A stretch of DNA of 45,160 bases from Azolla pinnata (lineage: Eukaryota; Streptophyta; Polypodiopsida; Salviniales; Salviniaceae). Numbering within the stretch: position 1 is the first letter of the stretch; every line of letters starts with the position of its first letter. The position numbers and the translations under genes are program-made. This document shows positions 1 through 11,480 of this stretch, one piece after another. The stretch covers positions 13,644 to 58,803 of the forward strand of contig JBBBWG010027701.1 of the NCBI GenBank assembly GCA_037176905.1, in the 5' to 3' direction. Under the pieces are notes generated by a model, which worked only from the letters and a program-made list of their open reading frames with translations, searched no databases and was not told the origin of the DNA.

Positions 1-345
1 GATTCCATCCTCTGTATCAGCACCAAGTCCACCTTTATGGTGGAGGGTCTATCTGATACCAGCACAAGCAAGCTAAGCTGCGGAGCGATCAATGTATGTA
101 ATGTTTCTGGTGTGGGGGGTCCCTCCATGCACCTGTTAAGTTATCATTCGTCGATCATCGTGAGGAAGACGAGGTTTGCACGATTCGTAATTACGGAGGA
201 GGCGAGCGAGATCCCAGCATGCCAGCGATGAAGGCGACGCGGAGCTTGCAACGAACTGTTCTCGGAAGACCCTTCCTCCCCCTCCCGAGATCTTTTCCGG
301 GACAAAGCACGTAATCTTTCCTGATGATGCCGATGGCGGCTGATC

Positions 346-462
346 ACCATCATCATCATCATGTTCCTCTTCTTCTCGACTTTTCCAACAACAACAACAA
401 TAACAATAACAACAACAACAACAACAACAACAACAACCACAACCACAACCACAACCACAACA
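346..462. repeat. CAT/CAA/CAC trinucleotide microsatellite
   Basis: A run of CAT triplets is followed by CAA/TAA and then CAC/CAA triplets. Long frames over it translate to poly-Asn, poly-Thr or poly-Val and are not evidence of genes. Confidence 0.85.
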
Positions 463-880
463 ACAAATTTTCATCAGTCGCGTTACCTTTCCCCCATTTC
501 GTTTGTCGGGATGCCTGTTGGCCCACAGTGGGCAGAAAGCCTTTTAAAGCGCCCTCCGACCTCCTTGGTCTTCGCTCTTGTCTTTTCCTTCCTGTTTTTT
601 TCTGTGTTTTTTTTTTCTTGCCTTCGTTTGCGTCCAAACATGTCGTTTCTGTGGGGGGGGGGGTGTCGAGGAGTCCGGAAGCTTCCTTTCTTGGCCCATA
701 TCCAATGTGGGCTTGGAGTCTGGGGAAGAAGGAGAATCCAATCCAATGGATCATATGGACTGGCTGGCCCATCATCTCAATCATTTCATCGAAGCAGTAG
801 GAGCATCGTGCGAACCTAAGCAACCACGAGCTAGAGCCCGTTTGCGATCCGCAAGAGAAACAAAAGCAATCCGGTCTCTG

Positions 881-929
881 AGAAGAAGAAGAAGAAGAAG
901 AAGAAGAAGAAGAAGAAGAAGAAGAAGAG
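881..929. repeat. GAA microsatellite
   Basis: About sixteen consecutive AGA/GAA triplets. No gene context is visible. Confidence 0.9.
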
Positions 930-2109
930 CTTGTGCCTCGGCACGTCATCGACGTCGTGGCCAAGTGGGCGTGTTTAGACATAACAAAATGAGCGAGATC
1001 CCCTCCTCCCCTTCCTTTTTCCGGACCAACTTGGCCACGCTTTTCCGCGGCCCCAGTGGCTTTTGTATCGATCTTAAGATAGATAGAGAGATAGATAAAG
1101 CCGTAAAATGATCTCGACTCTGTGTTGTCCTGATGTTTTGGGCGCATGATCTCCGAGAGTGTAATCCCCGACACACGCATACGTTCGGAGCGAATCTAGC
1201 CTGTTGTTGATCGGGCTCTTGTTTTTCCCACACGGACTTTGAAGCTCTAATAAACTTAAAAAAGCTCGTGGGATCTCGGAAAGCTGGAGGGGAGCACGAT
1301 TTATGGAGGGCGAAGCCCACAAAGCCAATCCAGATGTATTGGGAGCCAATCCAGATGTATGCCGGAAGATTGTTTCAAGGTATTACCCCTTCGCTTACTA
1401 CATGAAGCCATTGTACTATCGATGTTGTTGCTTCCGTCTCCAGTTCCATGGTTGTGTGCGATGCAACAACTTTACATGACTATGTTTTTTTTCTCCCCTA
1501 AGTAACGATATATATATTTGCGTATGAGCCCCAACTCAAACTACTTAGGATGTAGCTTGTTGGTGTTTTACAGTTCACGAATAGTAGAATATTCTATTTG
1601 CATTCATACCGAATCCAACCCCCCCCCCCTTGCGAAACAAACGGCAAAATGCGACGAAAGGTTGGTGTTCAAAAGCCACCAAAGTAATAATCGGATCGAA
1701 TCGACGTGTCCCATATCCTGTTTTCGATCACATGCCCATATGTCGAATGTCCCCCGACGAACATGTTAATTTTATGGTTATAAGAGTGCAACCATCACAA
1801 TGCGCAGCAGAAAGACATGCTGCGCATCGGCATTCTTTAGGGCAAGTAATACAAAGCAGTGAGCGTGATCGTGCTCATTCATGCCTGCCCGAGGTCGAGC
1901 ACGAACGAGGCACCACCAAAATGCAGCGGAGGTTTAAAGCGTTTGCTTGATTAATCTCGCGAGCAATTCGGTTCGGTTCTTCCCATATCTCTGATTCGAA
2001 GCTCCTGGATGCACTTGGGATCGCTCGCCCCAATGTTGTAGTGTGACAATCGAGAAATCGTTATCTAATCTGTGGTTTAGATGCGGAATCCGACAAATAT
2101 AGCTAAGTG

Positions 2110-2144
2110 GTTTTCAGTGTGGATGTTTACCCCACACTGAAAAC
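2110..2144. repeat. Perfect 13-bp inverted repeat (hairpin)
   Basis: GTTTTCAGTGTGG at 2110-2122 is followed, after a 9-base loop, by its exact reverse complement CCACACTGAAAAC at 2132-2144. There is no U tract after it and no adjacent gene, so I do not call it a terminator. It could be a fold-back remnant of a small transposon or a chance palindrome. Confidence 0.7.
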
Positions 2145-3712
2145 ATGTTAATGATAAGATCGACGACGGGCTGTGGGAATAAGGTCATAACAGTTCAGCA
2201 GACAGTAAGTGATGTTAGGCTCTCCCAGATGCAAGAAGCTCATCGGTGAACTCGCCGCGATTAGCGAGGAGATCTCCGTCTAGTCCAATGCGTACCTCGG
2301 AGATCGAATCACGATTCGTACGTCGAACGGAATGTTGGCCGAAAAAATGCGACGCAAATACACAATAAGAAGCCCATCGATTCCAAAAAAAAGCTCGGAT
2401 CAGACTGGCGATCGTTGCAGACGAGCGATCACATCAAATAATCGGACCATCCCCGCGCATCTGTCGATAGAATTCGTCCAGCTCCCCCCTCCCCCCTTTT
2501 CTTTTGTTGTTGTTGTTATTGTTGTCTTGAGTGCATCGGGGTCAACGAATAGTGCGATGGGCTTGGGGAAGATAGGGATCGAAGACTGCGGAAAAGAAAG
2601 GAAGGCACCGATCGGTTCACAAGCACGAGGTCCATCAAAAGCGACAGCGTGTTATGGTCTCGGATCATGGGATCGATCGAATCAAAGTGTTTTAAAGCAT
2701 GAGCCCTCAGGGACAGTTTCTTGTTGATCTAACAAAAACTATGACTCCGAGAAGCGGCTTACAATCCTGTTGACCTCGCTCGCATGTTGAGATTGACTTT
2801 ACACGCAAGCCCACAATCTCCGAAGAAAGCAATGAGTCTCCCATACTGTAGAACTTTGGCTGACAGAATAAAAACTGGCTTTCTTTCATGCCATTCATTT
2901 GTGGAGCTGGCTGGATAAGTCTTCCCTTCCATTCATTCATCAACAAGGATGGTCCCCAGCTTCCCAAGTGGTATGATGCTTGCTGCTTTGTCTTGAAGCA
3001 GACGAAAGCTGCAAGTATTATCCGCATTTACGACGCGATGCGAGAGCATCATTAAGAGAAGACCCACTTTGGAATTTATGGAGATTCTCGCTTCCATTGC
3101 TGAGTTCAATCCTCAAAATGCCCCCCTCCAAAACTTTCTAGTACAGCAGTTTATTTGGGTAAACAGATTTTACACCATGGCAGACAAATAAATGCAAAAG
3201 TTTACAAAAAAAAAAGGCACAACAAAGCTCTGCACACAAGCAGTGATGAATTCGCATCAATTCGACCGATAAAGTTGAGGTTCGCATCGATGTCAGAACA
3301 TGTATAATCGATCGATCACTCCGAGGATCGGACATCAGACTCCGCCCGTTTTAACTATTTGTGCAAAAAAAAATTGTTATGTAATTTATCTTCTCTTCAT
3401 ACCGATCCCCACGCTTCCATTACCAGCACTCGGTGATCGTATACAGCTTCGAAAGCGGAGGGTTATTTGGGCGGGCGTTGTTAACCAAAGCAGATCATGG
3501 AGTGAATTAGTAGTAGGCCAAAAAGTCAGCTGCTTCACCAGTACAAGGCAGGCACAGGATAGAATTCAACAGTCAAAATAAATCAAATCAAAGGCTTCCC
3601 AACAAGAAGGGAGCCGGCGAGAGAGAGATGCAAGCAGTATGTATTATAAGTAGAGTATGTGTACACAAATGACGATCGGCATGAGAAGGAACACAAGACT
3701 CCAGATTTACCA

Positions 3713-6700
3713 TCAAGCTCTTCCTTCTCCTTTGCTCCGGAATGCTGGAAGGGAGAAGAATGACCTAGAACCTGAAAAACCACGAATCATCACGTCAGCA
3801 AATGCGACACCTTTGTAAGATGCACAGCAAATTGTGCTTGACGATGTCGGCGTGGCACAATCGTGTCAAGCTCGAGATATTGCACGCTTACTTTTAGTAG
3901 GCGTGGCCTCTGTTTGAATGGCGACCTTCAACTTTCCTCCTACATTGAATGGAAACATCTCAATTATTTAAAGAACTGATTAGCTCGCTATCTCGCTCTG
4001 CCTCTCTCTCGGCTTATTGGTTAAGACCATAGCATTAAGTCATGAGATTGAGAAAACCTCACAATCCACTCAGCTCCTGTCCAAAAAATCAAAATGGGCC
4101 TCCGATGGACGTTGAAAAAACCCTCCACCTTTTCTAGTAAACAAATAGATAGCTGTCATATCTATCTCACACTGCTTTTACCATAACAGCAATGGGAGTT
4201 TGGCAGTACCCCACATACAAGATTCAAAAATGTCCACTACCTTGACTACTTTACGAGGCGCTCGTGTTCGAATATAAGGGTCCAGCAAATGGGCCTCCAT
4301 TCTTCACCATTCACGCTGAAACTTCAATCAAAACCGATGACAGCATGTACTCTCATGACATGCATACTAGAGATATACGTGACGGTACCTCGCTTTGCCT
4401 CAATCGAAAAAAACTCAGGGGTATATGTATCACCATGGGGGTTGCAGGGGTGGGGGACACATACCACTAAAAGTAGTGAGTGCTGATAGAATGCTAGAAA
4501 AGCATTTGCATTACCTGAGTTGGAGCCATCAGGAGGGGTTGATCTAGCGCCGCTCACAGCATGTCGGGCTGTGATCTTGCACGGTGATAATTCGTCATTG
4601 TCGCCGTCATTGACATTGACATTGTCGCCTTCCTCGGATGCCATGGAACCTTGGGTCCACTCGGAAGAGGTTTGCACCGGGCTGCGGCTGCTCTTTCTTC
4701 CCAAGAGCAACAGCTTCTTTAAGCCCTTTGTGCTATGTTCCTTGGGTGTCTTCTGGAGTGCTCCTCCATCCCCACCGCCCCGTTTCTTCCCCGGTTTCAG
4801 TACCCCTGAGTCGGCTTCTGCTGATTCTGCATGTTGAATCGCTTCCAGAAGGGTAGGGCTATCCTTCGACGGAGTAGTCATAGGAGAGTCAGTCGGAGGA
4901 GCATACGGAGGAGGCTGCAGCGGAGGAGTACTGTTGTGTTCTGAAATATGCGAGATCGTGCGATCCAGAGAGTTTGATGCTGTTGTTGTGCGTTTCTCGA
5001 ATCCTTCTGCATCTTTGTCGAAATCAATCGAGGATATAAGTGCATACGGAGGGTTATATCGCTCCACTCCAGGAAGTTCCTTCTCTATAGGAGATTGCTC
5101 ATCAGTAGAGAGCCGTGCAACTGGAGCTTGATAGCCCACTTGTTCATTGCCATCACAGCTTTCTGACTGTTCTACATAGACTGCACCGGACAATGGGAGT
5201 AAACGGAGTGAAGCTACTCGAGATCCACACCTCAATTCTGCTTGCTCCGAATTAACAACGGAATAATCCTCTAAAATTGCGACCGGCTTTCCTGGTGTCG
5301 CATCTTCTGCACATTTTGCTTCAGATTGGTGGCCTTCTACATCTGCACAGGCACCTGTCACTTCTTTGTCACTAGATGCTGGGGCTCGGATTTGCTCATA
5401 TGCTTCCTCCTCTTTTGAAGCATGTGGATGATCTTTGCCTTCTCTCGCACTCGACAGTTTTATATCCTCTTGTAACTCAATGTTCTGAACCACTTTGCAG
5501 CTTTCGGTGTTTCCTGAGCCTTCTATCTGGATAGAAGCTGCGGCATTCTTCATATCCAAAGTAGCAGTCTGCTCTTGTGTAACATGTTTTTTACTGCCTG
5601 CAGTAGCAATTTGTTTCTTTTCTTGCTTATTGGCAACAGTGGGGGTTTTTGAGGCATTCACCAAAGCTGATCCTTCAACCTTGCTGTTGTCCTTGGCAGG
5701 AGGTGCGGCACCTTTCTTTATTACTGTTGCTAATGCCAAAGGTCCCCGCTTATCCTCTACGTGAGAAGAGGCCTTGAGCACAGAAAGAGGAGATGTATTT
5801 TCTCCATTCTTTTTCAGCTGAGCTCCAGCAGCACTGGCACTAACCGGGGGTATTTTTGCACTCTCTTTTTTTCGGAGCTCGTTGAGAGATGGGACCAAGT
5901 GCTGGACAGCATTTTCTGTCGATCTTGATAGTTTGGTACTAATCAAATCTCTAGTTCTAGGTGACATGAAAGAACGAGCTCCACTGCTTGGGCTGAGAGC
6001 AGGCAATTTGCGTGGTGTTACGGATAAGCTAGACCTGGTGCTTGCATTTAGAGAGGCTGCTCGAACAGTTCGATTTGTGGATGGAGACTTGACAACACCA
6101 GCCATTGTACTGCTTCGTGATGCGATCCGCTCCTGCCTCTGCCTTTTCAGCTCCTCGATCCTTTTTCGGTCCTCGTCTTCCTGTCCAGAAAGAAACAAGC
6201 TATATATCATATCCTGTACCGATTGTGTGCATTCGCAATCTCCGAAACATATGAGGCGAACGTGTATGTTCTGCAGCTCCAAAATCTTTGGTAACAATGT
6301 ATTTCAGAGAGAGAGGAAGAGAAGATATTTACCTTTTCCTTCTTGCTCTTCTGCAACTCAGCTTTGTAAGCACGTAACTTGTCTGCCCTCAACTGCGCTT
6401 CCACCAATGGATTCGGCTTGCCTGGCCGAACAATAGCTGGTCGCAGGGCTCTGTTCTTAGTTCCCTTCTCCAAGGCTTTCGTGTTCTCTTTGGATTTGAC
6501 CTTTGATTCATTGTTCTCATCCTCCAGTGTACCATTCCCAGATGGATCCATACTACTGTCATGCTCTTGTCCATGACGGGCACTATCCATCACATCACCA
6601 GCTAAAGCTTGCATGTCATAGTCCACAGGAGTATTCCAAGTTCTGTAAACTGTATCCTTATTTCGTTCAGGAAGCATAAATAAATCATCAGGCTCGAAGT

Positions 6701-9700
6701 ATTCCACTGCCCTCTGAGCTGCTTCACTTGCATCAGCAGTGATGCTTTTACCACTAGGTACTTCACTTTCTAAGTTTAAGTGACTTCTCCAATCTGCATT
6801 AGATTCATCTCGGGACACAATCCGGTCGTAAACAATGAAGGAATCATCACCATTGTTTTGTTGTTGAAACGAAGGGTTTACTTTCCCTGAAATCTCAAAA
6901 TCTGCATCTGAGATTCTGCCGTCTCTTTCAGCAAGATTTCTCCTATTGTCTGGCAAAATAAAAGAATCATGTGAAGCAGACAATCTCTTATCGCCTTGAC
7001 CTTTTTGTTCCGCAAGCATATCAGAATGCATTTCTCTAGCTCTACCAGTCGGTTCCTTGCCATTCAATGCAAACGAGTTATCCATCACTTGATCTCCTTT
7101 CTCTGCTATCCTATGGACCTTATGCGACAGATTAGACATCCTGAATTCTCTCTCAGCAGGATCATGAGCTGAAGCAGAAATCCTGGTTCTGTCTACAAAT
7201 AAAGATGTATCAACATCATTACCACATCCATTTTTGCTCTCAGATAATCCAATGACATCGTGTGCTCTGCCTCTCGCATTTCCCGCCTTTGGACTTGTCA
7301 TGCCATTTCCATAGCCATGATCACCATCTTCACTACTGGCTGTAGATAACTCTGTGTCATCATTTGCTGCATCAAGATGACGATCATCCAAATTAGGAGT
7401 GATATAATTGATGTTGCGGATCACAACTGTCCCAGCCCTCTTAGAACCAGAGCGTCCCTTTCTCCTTGGCGAGACTGACCACCTTCGTGGTGATGAGGAT
7501 CTCCCCAGTGACCGCCCCATCTCTGATTCCACATCTCTATCATCTTCCTCCCCAGCATTCTTCGGAGACTGATGGTTTTGATTACCTCCGATGCTACCAT
7601 GTACATCTCTATCAGCCACAGCACGAGGTGGTGTCTGCTGAAGCCCGTGCGGAACTCCGTCGTTAAATGCATTTGCACTATGATTTCCAGGCCAAAATGG
7701 GGGTGCAGGCATCTGCCACCCATTGTTTTCTGCATAAAGGGATTGTGTATAAGGGTTTCCTAGGTGTTGAGGATACGGCATGCCAGGACTAGGAAATCCA
7801 TACAAGGAAGAATGGTGTATAGCTTCATGAGGAGAAACAGGGCCAAGATGCCCAGGCCAAGCTGCCATGGCTGGATGCCCTCTCATGTATTCTACTCCAT
7901 TCTTCGACCACGTTGAAGGACTGTAGTCCCCAATTGTAGCAGGAAACCTCATGGCTGATGCTTCAGGTGCACGTTCAGCTACCATGCCGTCTAACGATCC
8001 TCTGCGGTTATGGTTTCGCGGTCCACTTTCAGCCATATGAGCCATTCTCTCAATGGGAAAGCTAGCCCGACGACTATCATCCAACTGACCCTGAATATCA
8101 CCAACTCCACCCTGTACTCTAGCAGTCTCCCTGGCAGCGAGGTCAAGGTCATCTTGCCACAGTCCAGATTCTTGCCTCTTCTTGCATAGAGCAATGAACT
8201 TTAAGCAAGCCTCTCTGCACTCCAAAATACAAGTCAAAATAAACGCATACACGCATAGACGTCTTGAATGGATTGCATTATCACATACCTTAAACGATCA
8301 GCTCCAAAACACTCTGCAAAAGACACCAAGTCATCCATGTATTCAATGCTGAAACCAGCTGCTATTGCCCGGGCAAAGGACATCCCTTGCTCTTTCTGTA
8401 GCATCAACCGGCGAGCATCTAAAGCTCGAAGCAGACACTGCCTGCCAGTCACATCTTGTCAACCTCTTGACCATGATTTGAATATATATACAGATCCATA
8501 TACATATATGCACACGCATATATAGGAGAGAGACAGACAGATACAAATACATATATTATATGTTTAAACACACACGGTGTCATGAAAAATCAGCCATCCA
8601 TGGTACAATGCCGCATCACAGCCTAAACAACCCAGGTTATTCGTAATGCTAGTAAGAAAACAATTGAGGCATGAACAATACTTTGTATTTCCTTCGGTTG
8701 CATTTTCCGCACCATCGAGAAGCTGCATAGAAAACCCAGTTCAATTTTAATCAGCCCTCATCAACACAACAGTAAGTTAAGCTGCATTGTAGATGCATTC
8801 CACACCTTCGTCTGCCTCTCCGCATTCACAGAAGCTGTAGACTTGACCCCTACATAAACCAACGTTCAGAACCCATAACTAGATTAATTAATCAATATGT
8901 GTAGAACAAAAGGTTTATGCCTAAAGGTTTCTAAATAACATTGCCCAAGCAACGGTTTCCACAGATAGGTCTTAATGAGCAACTTACTGTGCACGTATAA
9001 AGTTTGTGTAGCAGTTTTTTAGGCAAATAAAGAAATAAAAGCACACATCATCCACAACTTCACCGAAGAATCCATATACATTGTAACAAAATCTGTTCTT
9101 TAACCTATCAATGCAGGTTAAGGGAGTCGAATTATGGCATACTTGTGGAAGATGGTGAAGGTACCAGCTTTGACGAGGGATCTTCCACCTATGCCAGTAT
9201 CAAAGAAAGAGTGCACATGCAAGCCCAAAAACATCAGCGGTATGAAAATCAAACCCTTGGGGATGAACCTAATCTTTCATGCTTTGTACCATGTCGATTT
9301 CATCAGATACATTGTGGCACTGTTGAGTCCGGGAAGTCTCTTCGAGCTCCAGAAGCTCGCTTTCCACTGTGCTAACTCGCTCCAACACTTCAGGGGTGCT
9401 AACGAATCTCACAAACCTACAAATGAACCCAACACATGGATCATGTCAACAGTTGCGAGGCTACAACATTAGGGTTTTTGTCTGGAAAGATTGCAAGTGA
9501 GAAGCCCTTGGAGCCTCGAAATCCATATATTTCTTGTACCGTTCCATGGTTCCTTTGGTGAACCATGTGGCAGGGAGGCAATGATCAGGAGGTTCAAGGC
9601 GGATGGAATAGCCTCCTCTTGCAATCTGTTCCTCTGCTGTACGGAGATGAGCTACGAACGGCTTCAGAAGCCCGGATGCAAGCTTGTATGTCTTGCCTTG

Positions 9701-9939
9701 TGCAGCAACCAGCAATTCACATCTGCAAGAGAAAGAAGGGGCAATCACGGCCATAGTATATACGCGGAGAAGGAATTGAGCGGTTCAAGAAAGGAAAAGA
9801 AGGGCCGCCATAGCTGAGGACATCGATTTGCATATGCAATAGGGAGGAGGCGGCACGAAGAAATCTGAGAGGCATTTAACCTTGTCCTGGTTGGAGTGAG
9901 CTGGAAGACGGCGTAATCTAGCTGCGCGTCCGACCTCAT
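3713..9939 (-). CDS. CIP7: COP1-interacting protein 7 (CIP7)-like protein
   Basis: Arabidopsis CIP7 is a nuclear coiled-coil protein that binds the photomorphogenesis repressor COP1 and promotes light-regulated gene expression; that role is inferred here from similarity. I rebuilt ten exons on the minus strand: 9939-9881, 9722-9540, 9416-9290, 9188-9143, 8849-8806, 8722-8682, 8441-8289, 8214-6333, 6180-4515 and 3771-3713. All junctions are GT-AG and in phase, giving 1419 aa, longer than Arabidopsis CIP7 (about 1,060). Family landmarks are [14 protein letters not shown] (N-terminus), [20 protein letters not shown] across intron 2, [19 protein letters not shown] (exon 7), VVIRNINYI (about residues 481-489), a charged Lys/Glu/Arg coiled coil across intron 8 (about 819-869) and the C-terminal [12 protein letters not shown] on the last 59-base exon. 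Exon 5 has a second in-frame acceptor 15 bases downstream (start 8834). Exons 4-6 are the least certain. Confidence 0.88.
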
Positions 9940-10577
9940 CGTGAGTTCCTGAGGATTTTTCCGGCTCGTTTTCCAAGCTGTGGCACTGAAGATGGCGATG
10001 GTGGGGAAGCGTGATGATGATGACGATGTCGTCGATGGCGATGATGAAGCAGGAAACGGAAGATTGAAACTGTTACTTGGTTGCCGTCAAGAAGCTGGAT
10101 TGCTATGCATGTTCCAGCTTGCGGGGGGGGCTGGAGTTCATGGATCGGTAGGCAAGGAGATTGCAGCGGCGAGGGAGAAGGGAGCAAAGCAAGGAGAAGC
10201 TAGAAAGGCGTCACTGGCGTTTCCTACACAAAAATGAACACAAAGAAAAGGACAAGGAAGAAGAAGAAGAAGAAGAAGAAGAAGAAGAAGGAGAAGGAGA
10301 AAGCGAAAATCTTTGAGCATAAGCGAAGCAAAGCGGGAAGAAGGCAGGGCGAGAGACAGAAGGACACAGACATGGAGACAGAGAAAAGGAGGAGGAAGCA
10401 GAGGGAGGAGGAAAGGGAGTCGGGAAAAGGAAAGCTTACAGACTGTTACTTCTCGCGGCGGCTGCGGCTGCTGCTGCTGTCGTCTGCTCCTCGCTGTCGC
10501 TGTAGCTGTAGCTGTAGCTATGGCGTGGCCGCTGTAGCTGTAGCTATGGCGTGGCCGCTGCTGCTGTAGCTTGCAGC

Positions 10578-10750
10578 TTGACGTCTGCAGCTATGGCGTC
10601 GTCTGCAGCTATGGCGTCNNNNNNNNNNNNNNNNNNNNNNNNNNNNNNNNNNNNNNNNNNNNNNNNNNNNNNNNNNNNNNNNNNNNNNNNNNNNNNNNNN
10701 NNNNNNNNNNNNNNNNNNCGTCTGCAGCTATGGCGTCGTCTGCAGCTTCC
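10578..10750. repeat. 18-bp tandem repeat interrupted by the gap
   Basis: The unit GTCTGCAGCTATGGCGTC recurs immediately left of the N run and again immediately right of it. The gap therefore sits inside a tandem array that the assembler probably could not resolve, and the true copy number is unknown. Confidence 0.8.
10619..10718. other. Assembly gap (100 N)
   Basis: Exactly 100 undetermined bases, a conventional placeholder for a gap of unknown size. No claim can be made about its content. Confidence 0.99.
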
Positions 10751-10816
10751 TTTGCTTTTCCTGCAGAACCTGCGTTTTGCGTTCTGCTTTCTGCGTTCTG
10801 CTTTTTCCTTTGCTTT

Positions 10817-10882
10817 CTGCGTTTTTGGCTTTCTGCGTTTTTGGCTTTCTGCGTTTTTGGCTTTCTGCGTTTTTGGCTTTCT
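10817..10882. repeat. 16-bp tandem repeat, about four copies
   Basis: The unit TTTCTGCGTTTTTGGC is repeated about four times with almost no divergence, which suggests recent expansion. Partial copies precede it. Confidence 0.85.
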
Positions 10883-11067
10883 TTGGGGCTTTTTTCTTTT
10901 TTGAAACTTTCGATTTTTTCTTTTGCGGATTTTTGCTTCTTTGATCTCCCTCCCCCCCCCCCCCAACGGTAGGGTTTGGTGGTGGAGTGCAATGAATGAA
11001 ATACAATGACCGGAATGAATCGAAGAACAACAACAAAAAAAAAAACGAATTAAGAGCTCTCAACACT

Positions 11068-11072
11068 TGCAT

Positions 11073-11105
<33 letters not shown>

Positions 11106-11480
11106 GTGGGTGGTGGTGGTGGTGGTGGTGGTGGTGATCATGATGATCGTGGTGGTGATGGTGATGATGGTATGGTGGTGATGGTGGTGGTGCTGATGCT
11201 GGTGCTGGTGCTGGTGCTGGTGCTGGTGCTGGTGGTGATGGTGGTGGTGGTGATGATGATGGTGATGATGGTGCTGGTGATGGTGCTGATGCTAGTGATG
11301 GTGCTGATGCTAGTGATGGTGATGGTGCTGATGCTACTGATGATGCTACTGATGATGATGATGATGTGATGATGAGGTGATGACGATGATGATGATGATG
11401 GTGGTGGTGGTGGTGGTGATGATGATGATGGTGATGGTGGTGGTTGTGGTGGTGATGATGATGATGATGGTGATGGTGGT
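11068..11480. repeat. Long ATG/GTG/CTG-type trinucleotide tract
   Basis: About 410 bases of almost pure TGR/GAT-type triplets, with blocks of ATG, GTG, GCTGGT and GATGCT. Strand composition is strongly skewed: the plus strand is G/T-rich with very little C. Poly-Met/Val frames over it are artefacts. Confidence 0.9.

Larger units (their letters stand above)
1..3712. other. Intergenic region, no gene recognised
   Basis: I found no reading frame here with a recognisable protein, and the longer open frames are products of simple repeats. The stretch holds a CAT/CAA/CAC-type microsatellite (about 346-462), a GAA microsatellite (about 881-929), several homopolymer runs and a perfect inverted repeat (2110-2144). 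The right edge is the 3' flank of the minus-strand CIP7-like gene. Confidence 0.6.

Noticed and set aside
324-1180. Long open frames with poly-Asn, poly-Thr, poly-Ser or poly-Leu on both strands
   Set aside because: They exist because of CAN and GAA microsatellites. No conserved domain or splice structure is seen.
9980-10237. Plus-strand frame with Asp-rich start upstream of the CIP7-like gene
   Set aside because: It overlaps the expected promoter and leader of the minus-strand gene and is GAT-repeat driven.
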